Shown here one piece after another: positions 11,293 to 24,331 of a stretch of 64,000 nucleotides of DNA. Under the pieces are notes generated by a model. The model had not been told where the DNA came from, made no database searches, and saw only the letters and a list, made by a program, of their open reading frames with translations. Source of the stretch: Daphnia carinata (taxonomy: Eukaryota > Arthropoda > Branchiopoda > Diplostraca > Daphniidae); NCBI RefSeq assembly GCF_022539665.2, contig NC_081334.1, positions 7,286,424 to 7,350,423 of the forward strand, written 5' to 3'. The translations under genes and the position numbers were made by a program. How positions within the stretch are numbered: position 1 is the first letter of the stretch; each line of letters starts with the position of its first letter.

Positions 11293-12824
11293 ATGGCTAA
11301 TAACTTATTGAGTGATGTGATTGATGATTACAGGAAGCGAGCACTGCTTGCTGCCTTTTCTTTCAAGGATTTGGTTTACCGACTCTTTGCCTTTCTACTT
11401 ACCACTTCCTTCATTTTGTGGCTATCTGTATTCATTTATGTTACATTCTATTATTCATATGTTCCAGCCATTTCTCACATTAGACCAGTCCATTTGGAAT
11501 TCAAGTAAGCCACAACTTTCATCAGTAAACTATCTATTTCTATGTATCTACATGTATACAAAGTTTAAAATAGTTTGCCTCTTTATAATTAACTAATTTT
11601 CTTTTGCATTGTACAGTTCTTGTCAGGAAACTGTTGGAATATGTTCAAATCCGTTCGCCAATGTTACACTCACGAATCAAAGACAACTGTTACAGAGCAA
11701 TCAACCTTATAACATCATAATAGACCTTGAACTGCCAGAATCTGAAGCTAACAAAGAACTTGGAATGTTCATGGTGCAGGTAAGTTTGCTCAAACAGGTG
11801 AACTGTTAGATGTTTTCAAAAATTTCTATGTTGGTTTTAGCTTACACTAACAGGCAAGAATGGGAAGTTCATTGCCATGTCAAGAAGAAGTGCTATGCTC
11901 CGTTACAAGTCCTGGATACTGCATTTCCTTGGCACTGTAATGTTTTCTCCAGCCTTATTGGTTGGGCCCATGGAAGAGAAACAAATGCTTAAAGTTGAAA
12001 TGTTTTCAGAATTTTTGGAAGCCCCGGTATGTATAGTATCATTGTTCGTGCATTTTAAACTATTTAAACCATTGATTGTTCTAATATGAAATTTTGTTAT
12101 TTTCAGGATAATCCTGTTACAAATGTGAGGGTAGAGATCGAAAGTCGCTGGCTGCAATTGTATTCTGTCAAGTTACGAATTCAAGCCGAGTTCATGGGAT
12201 TGCGCTATTTCATGTTCTATTGGCCAACTCTTTCTGCTACGATTGGTATATCGACCCATGTGGTTTTACTCTCATTTTTGGTCGGTTACGTTTGGTATCG
12301 ACTTTTGAATCCAAACCAGGTGAGTCTTACTTTTCCTTTTTTACCAAACAATTGAAATACTAAATAATGTACTTTTTCCTGACCAGGTGGTTGTCCGCGT
12401 TGGCCTCAATCGCGCGACATCATCAGTAGCATTGACTACAGTTCCTAGCCAGCCTACGATTGCCACAGTCGAACCTCAACAGTCTGACGATGCCCAAAAT
12501 AAAACGTTAGAACAGCGTAGAATGGAAGCAAGAGAGATACTGATGAAAGAGAAAAAACGGCAACTTACATCACCTGGCGTATTTACAGAACGTAATTTGA
12601 TATCTCGTTTTACGCATATTGTAGCATATGCATAAAAAGACATGATGATTATTCGTTGGACCAACTGCGTAGGTGTTCGCAGCCGTTCTTTCAGTACAGT
12701 GCCAGCAATGGCGCGGAGCCCGTCATTTGGTAGCCCTCTCCGTATCCAGGAACTCACCCCAGCTCCCACACCGCCCATGATGGAAGAAAAAGAAGGTACC
12801 GTCAAACGAGTCACCTTTGAATAA
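11293..12824 (+). CDS. BSCL2: Seipin, lipid-droplet assembly protein
   Basis: Exons 11293-11504, 11617-11779, 11841-12026, 12107-12319, 12387-12591, 12673-12824 give 376 aa. Seipin is an ER protein forming rings at ER-lipid-droplet contacts and needed for normal droplet growth and adipogenesis. The first membrane segment is near residues 28-52 (LFAFLLTTSFILWLSVFIYV), followed by the lumenal domain with the hallmark RSAMLRYKSW and the GPMEEKQ region, and a second membrane segment near residues 225-250 (GISTHVVLLSFLVGYVWY) before a cytosolic tail. The ATG at 11293 is the first in frame after the 5' region. The last intron (12592-12672) is short; if it is kept, the protein ends at 12635 with 340 aa. 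The spliced tail EEKEGTVKRVTFE looks like genuine coding sequence. Confidence 0.95.
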
Positions 12825-13663
12825 CGTGACTACCTTACTCGCTCGATAAGATTGCCCTCTAAATCCAGGTCCGATATTGAATAATCTTATCGTTCCTAGA
12901 AACTCTTTCATTAGGACGCGAATAATTTTTTGTTTTTATTTTATTCTTTGTATTAGTGTTTTCTGTTTTTTTCTAGATTAAGTTAATTTCAACTATTCGT
13001 TTGTAGATTATTCAAACGAAGGGCTAGTTATGAATGCGGAAACCTCACCGGAATTACGTCGTCGAATAATGACAGCTGCGGCAACCAAAGACCCCAATAT
13101 AGAAGATACCTGCTAATGAACAGCATTCTCAAGTCTTCTATGATGGTACTTCAAATTAAAACGAGCTATCACAATTCACAAAATTAGGGGGAAAAAATTG
13201 GGAATTTGTTATCTAAAACTTTCTAGTTAAAAATGTCGTTCGTGACAATTAATTCTTCTCCTCCACTCTTCTCTCACCTCCACTATTATCTCGACTAGTC
13301 ATGAACCACATGTCATATGGTGTAAAAATTGACCAAGTCTGCACCTGTCTTTTGAGTTTCTCGAGAGATTTGTTAAATTTTTTTTTCTTTTTTCTATAAC
13401 TAGGTGAAATATATTTGTGTATTGCCTGTGACAAAACGGAACAGAAAAAAAGTTTAATCTAACTGATTACTGAAGAAGAAACGCTATTACAAAAAAAAAA
13501 AAATGTCCTTTTGGATACGAACGATGATCGCTTGCAAAAAACTGCTTTCCACGTAATCATTTCCACGAAATGAAAACAACAAAGTGAGAGTGAACTGAAG
13601 ATACCGCATTTATGTACAAGAAAGGATGTCGGTCTAAATCCGATTGGTACGCGTTTCTTTTTA
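12825..13663. other. Convergent 3' regions of seipin and the zinc-finger gene
   Basis: AT-rich sequence between two convergent stop codons. I see no gene and read it as the two 3' UTRs plus spacer. Confidence 0.6.
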
Positions 13664-16600
13664 TTAAGATGCAGAACTGTCCGATTGAATGTCGAGAATA
13701 TGCTGAACCATAACACCGGCGTTATGGACAAACGAGAGCAGGTCGACGTCACCAGTCGAAGAGGATGTAGCGAGAGGTGAGCTATTGCCAGCATTAACAC
13801 TTGGTACGGCAGGAGAACGCCGTGTCGTCCTAGGTTTAGGGGCGGCGGGATTACGTTGGCGAGAGACGATCTTAACTTGTTGGGACGACGCTGGTGGCGG
13901 TTGTTCGATCACCACGGTAGTCGTTCCATCTCCCGCTTCGGTTTCAGCTCCAACTTGGCTCTCGTCGAGGAAAATTACGTTATTTTGACCATCAACTGTC
14001 AGATGAACGAAGGAGCCCCACGTTTCTTCTGCAACAACTTCACATTGCTCCTCAACCACCTGTACGTGATTAAATCGACTCAGTTTTGGCTGGCAAAATG
14101 GTGAAAAATTTGTGATTATAATACCTGATCCTCTGAATTCGGAATACTTTCAACAACGACAGCGGCTGCAACTTCCTGTGATTCTACTACAACATCATGC
14201 TCGACTTCCATTACCTGAATCTGTTCATCATGAACTTCAGACGTGACAATCAGGCCATCATCGGGAATAGGGCTACCACTTCGACTCTCTCCGCCGCTAC
14301 TTTCGGCACTGCTGTGCTCGTTTGGACTTGTTAGGCGCTGATACAACAGCCTAATCAGATCCTCCTGACGTTGCTGTTCAAAATTACCAGAGCCGTCCGG
14401 ATCTGCCTTAGCTTTAGAACTTTTAGCCTTTGGTTCTGCTCTGGTTTTCACGATGACTTCCCCGCTAGTTTCTTTGGAAGTAGAGGCGCCTGAAGTACTC
14501 GGAATTCCAGCAGGCGCGTCTCCTGAGCGGCTCGAGCGGACTGGACGAGGTTTGCAGCGTACCTTGTTGAATTCTTCCTCGGGTAGGATGATAAGTCCTC
14601 CGGTAGAAGTGAGCAACTTACCATGGCGAGTCATCAAATGGCGTTTGTACGAATTGCGTGTACGGAAACGTTGCATGCAGTCGGAACATTCATAGGGGGC
14701 TTCGCCTGTATGCCGCCGACGATGCTCCTTGTAATGAGATGGATGACGGAACTGGCGATGACAATCTGGGCACGTGAACCGCGATAAGTTAGCATGAATC
14801 AGCATATGATAGTTGAGGCTATGCTGGCGGGTAAAGACGGCTCCACATCGTCGACATTCGTATGGCTTGATGCCTTTAACAATGCGATTCATCATTTCAG
14901 GGAACGCAAAGCAAAGAAAAAAAAATAGTTCAATGGATTTACCTGCATGGCTCCGATAATGCGATAATAGGGTTGTGGGAGCAGTAAATGTGCGAACGGG
15001 TGAGCAGATTTTGCAGTGAAGTGAATCAGCTCCGCTGCCGCGTTGTTGCTTTAGTTCACCAATATATTGCAAAGCAAGTTCGCGTTCGCCTGCAGACTGC
15101 GATACGAATTTGGGCTTGACTTTCGCACGCTTGCGCGCGATGTCCACCATATCCTTTTCTGGCACTTCACGCCCTTGACCACGTGCTCCTGACGCTTGTG
15201 CGGCGACCTACAAGTAAGCATATAATGACAACTATGCATTTTGGCAACATTCTGTATGTTTACCTGCTCTAAAAGATGTTCTTCGTCGTCTTCCAAGAAA
15301 ATGCCAGGTTCCTCTACGGTTTCTTCAATCAATTCTCCATCTTCGTTCATGCAGACGAAAGTGAATTGGGCCTGCGTACCGGCTGGCGGTGTATCAGACA
15401 CTACGGTTTTCTGGTGCCTCAGATCTTCTATGACGGGTAGTTCAGATGACTTCATCAAATAGAATTCGTTGGGATTGTAGCCAACTACCACTTCACTGCC
15501 CACACAAGGTAGCGGCTCCGTTGGTTTGTTCTTAACCACGAATTTGCTTTGTTTGGTCGTCTCCTCAAGCATAAAACTATGCAGAGGAATACCACTTGCC
15601 TGTTGCTGCACAATAACGATTAAAATTAGTCGCGAAATTTGTAAGTGAATGAAGCCATTAATTATTACCATTTGTCCACCGCGCTTCCTCTTTAGTTTCT
15701 CTTTCTCTTGAGCAGCAGCTGCAACCGATTGGGCGACTGCTTCCATTTGTTCGTCTTGAAGACCTGACGTGTCCTCCGTGGAACTGACCACTACCGCCTT
15801 AGTTTTTTTGTTGATACGGTAGATGTTGTAGTCATGATCAGGTAATGATGTCGCGTTAGTTGTTGAAGAGCCTGCAATTGGTTCCTCTGAAGTCACTACC
15901 ACCTCTTCTGCTACTTCTCCGTACTCCTGGTCTAAATCGCTGTCGGGAGACAAGTCAGCCTAAACAGAAATATATAATAATATACGCCTGAAGATCTACG
16001 CAGAAAACCAAAAATTACTTGGATAGCGCGGAAACGAGCTTCATCAACGGCTCGATATTTGTCGTGATACAGTTTTAACCATTTTTCTTTCACGGTTACT
16101 TCTTCAGGGGCTACTTCAATACCAGCCATTAGAGAAGCATTCATATTTTCTTCTTCGCCTTCCGCAAACGTGCCGGCTGAACGGCGTTTTCTCTTGCCTC
16201 CTGAATTATCTTTCTTTGTAGGTGACGAATCGTCTTTGCTTGCTTTGCTTTGGCGTGGGGATTTGGCTTGAGGTGATGACTGACTCGTCTTCTTCAAAGG
16301 CCCCCTTGTTGTTTTAGTCATCGCAGCAGTCTGAGGTGGTGGCGGCGCCGTTTTCTTTGATGGCGCTTGAAGCTTAATTTTCATAGTTTTCTCTTTAGGT
16401 TTCCTGACAGGAGATATCCTAGTAGTTTCCTTGACCACTGCTGGGATTTTTTTGGTCTTGGACGCAACCGGGGTGGCAGTAAAGCGGAAGCCAGCCGACT
16501 CGCGAGCTTTCCTCATCAAATCCCGGACGTGCTCTGATAGATGTTTTTGCATTTCCTACCATTAAAAAGTCAGTTAAAAGATCATGTAACAAAAAAACCT

Positions 16601-17046
16601 GTCCCATTTCTCATTACCTGTCTAGCTTTCATTTCACTCCCAAAACTACTAGAAGTAAACTGGCACCTTTGAAGCAGGTGGCAGGAGTAGGAAAATGTCC
16701 TACGAATCTCATCAGAATCCATGAGAGAAAATAGATCCACCAATTGCTTCTCAGTTAGCAACTGAAGTTGGGCCAAGGACAATTTGTTGGCATCAGTAGT
16801 TTCTTGTTCAGGTTCTGGTCTCCCTTCAGTCATCTGCTTACGAGGTCTACCCCTCGGGTTACGGGTTTTTCTAGCCAGTGAATCATTATGTAGAGTTGCT
16901 GAAGCAACTTCTGCCAACATATTTAGCAGTCCACTGTCAGCATGGCAGCTATCGTCATCTCTCGACTCTTGAGGGGTCTTGCCTTCATTGTCATCTTCAC
17001 AGCTTTCCATTTCCACTTTAATGTTGTAGTCCAGCTTATGTGACAT
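13664..17046 (-). CDS. C2H2 zinc-finger and AT-hook nuclear protein, unassigned
   Basis: Exons 16618-17046, 16019-16555, 15669-15959, 15264-15605, 14943-15207, 14125-14873, 13664-14059 give 1002 aa. Near residues 70-80, RNPRGRPRKQ is an AT-hook. Further on come a lone C..C..H..H-like segment (CHLLQRCQF to EMQKHLSEH), a Lys/Pro/Ser-rich basic stretch (about 170-270), an acidic middle, and at about residues 590-690 four clustered fingers: CKIC with HYRSH, YECRRCGAVF, FTCPDCHRQF and YECSDCMQRF, joined by HTGE-type linkers. A Ser-rich, acidic, Val-rich tail follows. This suggests a DNA-binding chromatin or transcription factor. I cannot assign an orthologue. It is divergent from WDR43. The intron at 14874-14942 sits inside the finger array and stays open in frame. 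Confidence 0.88.
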
Positions 17047-18140
17047 TAAATAAGCTCTATTGCACCCTTCATTAGCTTTTAGTGAGGGACCTAAAAACAG
17101 ATGTTGTTATTTGTTAGTCTGCAAAAGAAGGTGAACTGTTGATAGAAAACACCAATTAATAATATCTAGGCTTCTTGTCAATATTGTTTTCCCATCTAAA
17201 ATAAGATTCAAATCTTCACAAATTTCTCTACAACTTTCAGATATCAAATGATATTTCTATTCAGTTAAGCCTTTCCCAGTACAATTCATTTACATGCAAT
17301 GAAAACAGTAGAAACGATAGCAGAAAGGCGTCGTTAGTACTGTATACGAAGTTTTCGCGCCGCTTGGCTAAAATGGCAGCCGACGCGGCACACAAGGCAG
17401 ACGATTTACGTCCTGACGGCGGCATTGTCCGTCAACTCTACTCAATTTTCAACGATTCTCCAAGAAATTGTTTAACAATGTTAGCTAAAAATACCTTAAA
17501 TCTTATCACAAATGCACTACAAATCTAAACAGCCTGAAGTGCTGTCAAGAAAATTTCAGTTATGTTAAGAAAAAGTCCTAGTACTGAAAATGCTCTACCT
17601 CGCTCATTCCGTTTTGATGAAAAAAGCGTCTACTAGAATACCAGACTTCTTTGCGTTGCGACCCCCTTTGAGAAGGTTTTGTTGGTTGCCGAACGACATT
17701 ATTTTGATTATTTTTATCTGCTATAAATTTCCGTTTTTCTTATTGATTTTGAAGCTTTTTTACTGATAAAAAATATATTAAGAACCCTTGATACAAAACT
17801 CATTCACTAGATTTAGCTATTTAAACTTTTAAGCAAAAAGTTTCAACGCCAAAAAACCATAATCAAATACTTTTATATAACCAGAAGTACTATTACCACG
17901 TTTTAATCTATAAATGCAACATAAATTAAATTGTCTTGATAGTAGTTCAAGATCAATAATTACATGATCAAAAAAGAAAACAAAAAGTCAGACAGAGTGT
18001 AAAAAATCGTTGAATTAATACAGCGTTGTGGCAGTATCTGTTCGAACTAAGACCACTTTAGTTGTTCTGCCAATAGTGAAACCCAAAAGTTGTCGCCGAT
18101 TGTATGTATTCCACGTGCTGCTGTAGAAAAATTTGGTGTA
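17047..18140. other. Divergent promoter region (zinc-finger gene / WDR43)
   Basis: About 1.1 kb between two divergent starts. A non-coding first exon of the zinc-finger gene is likely upstream of 17091, where a splice acceptor precedes its start exon. AT-rich; no other gene seen. Confidence 0.5.
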
Positions 18141-21010
18141 ATGGCGGCTCGTTCACAAGAAACTGCGTTTTCTCAAAACGGACAGTACTTTGCCAATGTT
18201 AGCAATGACGGCCGATTGAAAATTTGGGAGTGCGAATCTGGAAGAGCTAAGCAAGAATTCATCCCCACGTCGCACTTATCAGCCGCTTGCACGTGTCTCG
18301 TCTGGGCACCCTCTAAACAGCCGGAACAGGTAATAATTTCATATACCAGGATTTGGTAATATTAATGTGAGCAATATCAGACCATTCAGTTTTGACTGCA
18401 AATAATGTGGATTTGATTCTCTTCAAACCCATTGTTTCTGGATCGCTTCTGTCATTAGCAGTCAGCAGTTTGTCATCATAGTAGTTGTTTAGCGGTCTTC
18501 AGCAATAAATCCCAATACATTTGCAGATAATATTAAGAATCAAATGGATTGTTGTGTGTGACAAAATCAGTGTTCAAAATTTATTTTAACATTGATCTTG
18601 CAGGTTACTAGGATTAAATCCATGTCATGTTTTCTGGATTGTAAATGTGTAACAAGTTTCTTTCTAATGGTTTGTCATTTTACAGAATGTAAACCTGAGT
18701 AAAAAGAAACGTAAATCTAATGGAGAAGAGGCAACAGGAATGGCTGGGAGTGATATTATTGCTCTTGGTACAGCTTCAGGGAACATTCTTCTGTACAGTC
18801 TTAATAGGGCAGAATTGGTACACCAACTGAAAGGTGGGCATGCAGGGAAAATACGGTCCCTGTGCTGGAATCATGATGGTTCATCCCTTTTTAGTGCTTC
18901 ATCAGAAAAAAAAATCGTCGAATGGGACGCAGTGGAAGGTGTTATCAAGTGGTCTGTAAAATGTTGAATGCACTGTGGAAACAACGCGTATAATGTTTCG
19001 TTTCATATTTTGTTTTTAGTCAATGGAAAGTGGACAAGAGCCCCGTTTTCCGAATGTGTATGCTACAGGATGATAGCACTTTGGTGACGGCTGGTCGCTC
19101 CATTCAATGTTGGAACGTAGAGAGCCGCTCAGTAATAGCGACATTTACAGGACACACAACGGATGTTGCCCATCTGTTACCCGTTTATTCACCTGGCGCG
19201 AAAGGTGGATACTTCCTTACCGCTGCCGACGCAGATCGTTGTATTAGTGCATGGTTGGTATTTAATGAAACTTGCTACGTTTTAAATTGGCATTAAAAAT
19301 GTGCTTCCTTTCAGGAGATTTGTTGGCGAAGAGAAAAATGGACAATCCCAAGCTTCGTTTACATTGCAAGACGACCCATTAAACTTCACCGTCTCGACGC
19401 CCATTTCCGACAAGGACCCTGTCGTCTTGGCGGCAGTAACGGTTACAGGGATCTTACATGTCTTTGAACACCATTTAAATGGGTATTTATAATTCTGTGA
19501 TCATATTTTCTTAATTGCTAAATATGTCTAAAACAATCAAAAGACGATCCAAAAAACCATTACAACCAATTGTAAAGATCCACATCGGAAGCGATGTAGC
19601 TGGCACTGCAAGACCGCTCCCCGTTTTATCTGCATACGCATGTGGTGATGCAGATGGAAACTGTGTCATTGTGTACGGATCACTCGTTCGACCAGGGTTT
19701 GAAAAAATGGTAGATTTCTTAGTCACATTCTGCAATCTTTATCTATGTTTTTCATGCATCATGATTTGCATTACAGTGTTACCGTACTCAAGATGGGATG
19801 GCTTACATTGTTCGAAGAGATCCGTCGTCTGTGGATCACTCCAAGTCCGATGTAACATCATCTGCTTTAAAGTTAAGGACGCCCATATTGCCTGCCGACG
19901 TGAAAACCTTAGCTCCCGAATATATGGTACCGATGACTGCATCGTCTGAGGTTGGAGTCGTCGCTGGAAGGAAACGAAGAACGCAAAATTCTGAATCAAA
20001 TTCTGGTTTAGTATCGGCAAAGGATTCGCTTCCCATGGAGCAGAGGCTGTCGGCATTGAATCTTGATAAGGCTGTTGACGCCGTTGCCCCGCCACAGGCA
20101 GACAATATGGCCCAACTCCTTCTTCAGGTTGGTAGAATTACGAATGCCAATCTATTCTGAAATTTCTTTAACACCGTTATCGCCTCCATGGTATTCGTAT
20201 CGTTTGTTCTAAATAGGGATTGCACAGTAGGGACCCAAAAATTTTGCAGAGTGTGCTGGATAGAGGTGATGTTCAGATTATAGGAAATACGATTCGAAGG
20301 ATTCCCGTACAAGCCATATTGCCACTCATTCTAGAATTAACGCGAATGATGCAATTTAGAGGACATCCCAACTATTCATACGCCAAGTACGTATCGTTTT
20401 AGGGGTTATCATATAAATAAAGGCTCCTGCTCGATATTGAAATAAAAATTTTCATGACAGATGGCTGCGATCATTACTGGAACACCATGCTGGATATCTG
20501 ACATCTTGTCCGGATTTAGCATCGGTTTTGACGCCTCTTTTGGCTCTAATGACTGCTCGGACTTCGCTTTTTCCTAAGCTTTCGCAATTACGCGGTCGGC
20601 TGCATTTGATGTTAGGGGAGTTGGAACATCGAAGTGAAAAAGAAGATGCCACAACAACCGAATTACCCGCAACAGCCCTTCTTGTTTATAGAGAAGGTAA
20701 TGATTTTTTGTTTATTTTATATTTATGTATATATATTTTTTTAAGTTTCAATGACTGACGTGAAATATTATAATCAGAATCATCTGATGAAGCAAGTGAG
20801 GAAGGAGATTGGCCACTTCAATCTGGTTCTGAATCAGAGGATCAGTGGGATGAATTGTCTGATTATGGTGAAAGTATGGACGTGAATGAGACAAAAGACG
20901 ACAGTGATCAAGAAACTGACGAGGAAGAAAACGAAGAACTAGACGAGGAGGCAGAAGAAGCTTCAGATAGCGACGGCGATAGTGTCGTTGAAAACGGCCT
21001 GTCAGATTGA
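18141..21010 (+). CDS. WDR43: WDR43/UTP5, small-subunit processome t-UTP protein
   Basis: Nine exons: 18141-18329, 18686-18951, 19020-19253, 19315-19482, 19544-19709, 19777-20127, 20217-20386, 20461-20696, 20778-21010, giving 670 aa, equal to the human length class. UTP5 acts in the nucleolus in the UTPA/t-UTP complex, linking rDNA transcription with early pre-18S processing. Residues 1-330 form WD-repeat blades (GRLKIWECESG, KIVEWDAVEG, RSIQCWNVESRSV). After a basic linker (GRKRRTQ), residues 440-570 form the helical Utp12-type domain (RRIPVQAILPLILELTRMM), and the end is a long acidic Asp/Glu/Ser tail. Matches remembered human WDR43 throughout. The second exon uses a GTCTGT donor that preserves the IKCQWKVD frame. 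Confidence 0.95.
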
Positions 21011-21232
21011 TTGAATTTTGGTTTATCATGGGTTGGAGAAAATTACATGTGCAGTTAATTTTCGAATTGTATCTACGCAAAAATTTTTTTTATTCATCCA
21101 AAAAAACTTCTGCTTAACAAGTTGCGTCTCGTCGCCTTTTTTTTTATCGACCCTAAGACGGTCAATCATATATACAGCACAAAATGGAATCAATATTAGC
21201 TTATCAAGCTAATACACCGTTAACATCCGGAA

Positions 21233-22593
21233 TCAGTGATTGGTAAAATCGAGATGGACGTGCAATTCTTTCACGCCAACCGCTTGGAATATTTGTTGAG
21301 TTCGGTGCGTCACGTACCGTGCGTCAGCTTCAGGTTTCAACTCTAGCTTAAGGGCGCCAATATACTTTTCTGAGCATAATGTCCAGAAATGGGGCTCCTG
21401 TAAGTTAATACTTATTACTTTTTACTTGCAGAGGTTAATCATAACATGTAAAACCCACCTGTACGGAACGAACGCCTTCCAAACGAGCAACTTGTTGATA
21501 ACACTGTGGTAGACGTCGATCCAGATCTTTAGGCTGTCGTTGCATCAGAATTGCCATAGATTCCTTAATAAGTCCCAATACACTGAGAGCAATCATGATT
21601 GCAATGAACATGGAACAGATGGGGTCGGCTATCATCCAGCCGAATGTGTGCATTAGTATAGCCGAGATTATGACACCCACGCTGCCCAGTGCATCTGCCA
21701 GGATGTGAAGGAACACTCCATGCATGATAATAGATCCCTTGTTCGAATCGCCATGCGAATGGTTGTGTCCGTGGGCATCGTGACTGTGACCATGTCCAGC
21801 AGCGTGAGAATGACCATGGCCACCACCACTGTGGGAATGCCCATGATGATCTCCTCCATTAAACTGACTCCCGTCTACGAGATGGTTATACGAGTTGCTA
21901 ATCTTTATACTCATTGGCTCTTCATCGTGAGAATGGGAATGATTGTGTCCTCCTCCGCCACCGCCGTGGCTATGACCGTGATGGAATGCAAAAACACCTA
22001 AATCATCAAATCATTGTATAACACATTCACAGAGAGCTAAAAAATTTTCATGTCACCAATCAAGTTGACTATAAATCCCAGGACAGAAACAACAAGCAAT
22101 CTCTCATGTTTGACTTCTGGAGGCTCAATTGCTCTTTCAACAGCTTCCGAGAATATAAAGAATGAGATGAACAGCAAGAAGAGTCCATTTACAAACCCTG
22201 TATTAAATTTTTAATTAGAAAATTTTTTTACAAAATTTATAATAAAAACTTACCTGCCAACACCTCTGCTCTTTCATATCCATATGTATAATGCTCATTT
22301 GCTTTCCACTGAATTATGACACTTGCTGCAAGACCCGCAAGAAGGCCAGTGCAGTCAAAAAACATGTGAAATGAATCAGATATCAGGCCAAGACTGTTGG
22401 TCCATATTCCGTAAAACAATTCGACAAAGGCAAATGAAAAGTTAAGCATCAAAAAAAGAAGTAGATTTCGAGAAGTTTTGTCCTTTAAGATTTTCTTAAT
22501 CCATCCTATAGCAGAACTGGTATATCGAGAAATGCGGCTCGAACCCTGAACGGATCCTAATTTACTATAATCCTTTTGTGTGGTTGGTAACAT
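21233..22593 (-). CDS. SLC30A7: Zinc transporter ZnT7-like, SLC30 cation-diffusion facilitator
   Basis: Four exons: 22254-22593, 22057-22197, 21459-21997, 21233-21397, giving 394 aa (human ZnT7 376). ZnT7 moves cytosolic zinc into the early secretory pathway for metalloenzyme loading. Six membrane segments are visible, with the transport-site motif SDSFHMFFD in TM2 and HILADALGS in TM5. Between TM4 and TM5 lies a long His/Gly loop rich in HGHSH repeats (about residues 160-240), and the C-terminal CDF domain includes QEPHFWTLCSEKY. The start is MLPTTQKDYSKLGS at 22593. Convergent with WDR43 (223 bp between stops) and divergent from RpS25. Confidence 0.95.
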
Positions 22594-23287
22594 GATTCCA
22601 ATCACAGTTTAGCTGGAAGAATTTTAAGGGATCTTTAACTGACAGGTGGGCCTTGATTTGACAGGTCTAGCTAAACGTTGTTTAAAAGTTATCATACAAT
22701 CAAAGATGCACGATAGTTATACAGTTTCGCTACTTTTGTTATTCCTAGAAGAAATGCATTGCGGCTATATTTTAGGGAAGGAAACTTGTTTATGGGAAAG
22801 ACTGACACTAGTTCGGCCTCACGACAGTCGACACGTCATTCGCCATTTCCCGGCACGATGTAAATTTTTGTGTTCGGCAACACTGAAAACATATTTTAAT
22901 AACTGATAATTACACATTTAATTTCCAATATCACTTGTTTCCTCTCATGAATATCATTAGTTTTTTTAACATTCACACATTTTCTTATCAGAATGACTTT
23001 AATTTAAACAAATGGCTTGTTTTTGTTTGACGTAGAGACGTCTCCCCTCAGAGGATGCTTTATGTCCTAAATATTACGGCAATATAAAACAAATTGAATT
23101 TTAAAGTTAACGATTTATAAATTAAATCATATTTGATTATTCAATACATAAAATTATATCGAATATATATTAAAACCCAAAAATTATTCCATTTAGTTCA
23201 TAAGTTTGCCGCTAGTCTAAGTAGACGTTGTTAAATTCGGCACCGTAGCGGAAACCGTCTCTCTCATTGTGGAAAGCATCCATCGCC
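22594..23287. other. Divergent spacer between ZnT7 and RpS25
   Basis: AT-rich, with the RpS25 promoter at its right end. A pyrimidine stretch (ctctctcatt, about 23260) just upstream could be the 5'-TOP start typical of ribosomal-protein mRNAs. No gene seen. Confidence 0.4.
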
Positions 23288-23985
23288 ATGGTAAGTGAAA
23301 CGCTCTTAGTTTTCTTTGTAAGAAACTTGTAATAGTATAAATTAGATATTCAATGTTGTCTAAATCTCACTAAAGGTTTTTATTTTCCGTCGTATTGTCG
23401 ATTTAGCTCGATTTAGTAATTCCATTGGGTTTTCTTGTTTGTGAATGGGTTTGGACTCTTAAAGAAATTTTGACCGCATGGGCGAAGCCATTTCCTATGT
23501 CGTGACAGTCAACCCAAAATTGTCTGAAATTTGAAGGTTAATTATGAATTTAAAATAGGCTCCCAAGAAGGATGCGAAGTCAAAGTCGGCCCCATCCAAG
23601 TCGGCGCCAGCCAAGAAGAAGGAGGGAGGAGGTGGTAAGGCCAAGAAGAAGAAGTGGTCCAAAGGAAAAACCCGTGACAAGTTGAACAACCTTGTTCTCT
23701 TTGACCAGGCCACATATGATAAGCTGTACAAGGTAAAATTAATAGTCAACTGCTTATTTCATTTGATCCTTCACATTTTCATACATCCTTATTCAGGAAG
23801 TCCCAGCCTACAAGTTGATCACACCTGCAGTCGTCTCTGAGCGTCTCAAGATCAGAGGATCTCTGGCACGCAAGGCCTTGACTGAATTGCAGCAGAAGGG
23901 ATTGATCAAGCAGGTGGTGAAGCACAGTGCCCAGCTGATCTACACCAGAACCACCAAGACTGATGATGCTGTGGTAGCCGCATAA
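23288..23985 (+). CDS. RpS25: 40S ribosomal protein S25 (eS25)
   Basis: Component of the small ribosomal subunit head, also needed for several viral and cellular IRESs. Exon 1 codes only the initiator ATG (23288-23290), followed by exons 23559-23732 and 23797-23985; 121 aa. A basic, Lys/Ala/Gly-rich N-terminus leads into [18 protein letters not shown] and the winged-helix region ([35 protein letters not shown]), all characteristic of eS25. Codon use is GC-richer than the neighbours, fitting high expression. An intron directly after the ATG is common in ribosomal-protein genes. Confidence 0.97.
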
Positions 23986-24331
23986 ATTGTGTATTAGATT
24001 TCCAGTATACAATTTTGCGAACCCAATTGTCTGTTGCATTTTACTTTTTTACTCTTAAAGATAGGATATATACTCGTATCTACAAGTGATTTATCAGCAT
24101 CATCTGCCATAGGAAATTTAATTTGAATGCCAGGAATAGAAATTGTTTAACTGCTGCAAGAAAATAGATCAGACATGTCAGCTGATAGAGGACAAAATAG
24201 GGGAGTAGTACAGCTGCTAATTGTCAGTTGGTAAGAGGCAGGGGAACTGAAAAGGAGTGTCTAGGAAGTCTGCTGTTTGTGTTAGAGGTGATACATCTTT
24301 CTGAATCAAGGCATTTAGCTTGTATGGTACC
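23986..24331. other. Spacer between RpS25 and the kinesin gene
   Basis: RpS25 3' UTR followed by the kinesin promoter/5' UTR. No open frame of note. Confidence 0.5.
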
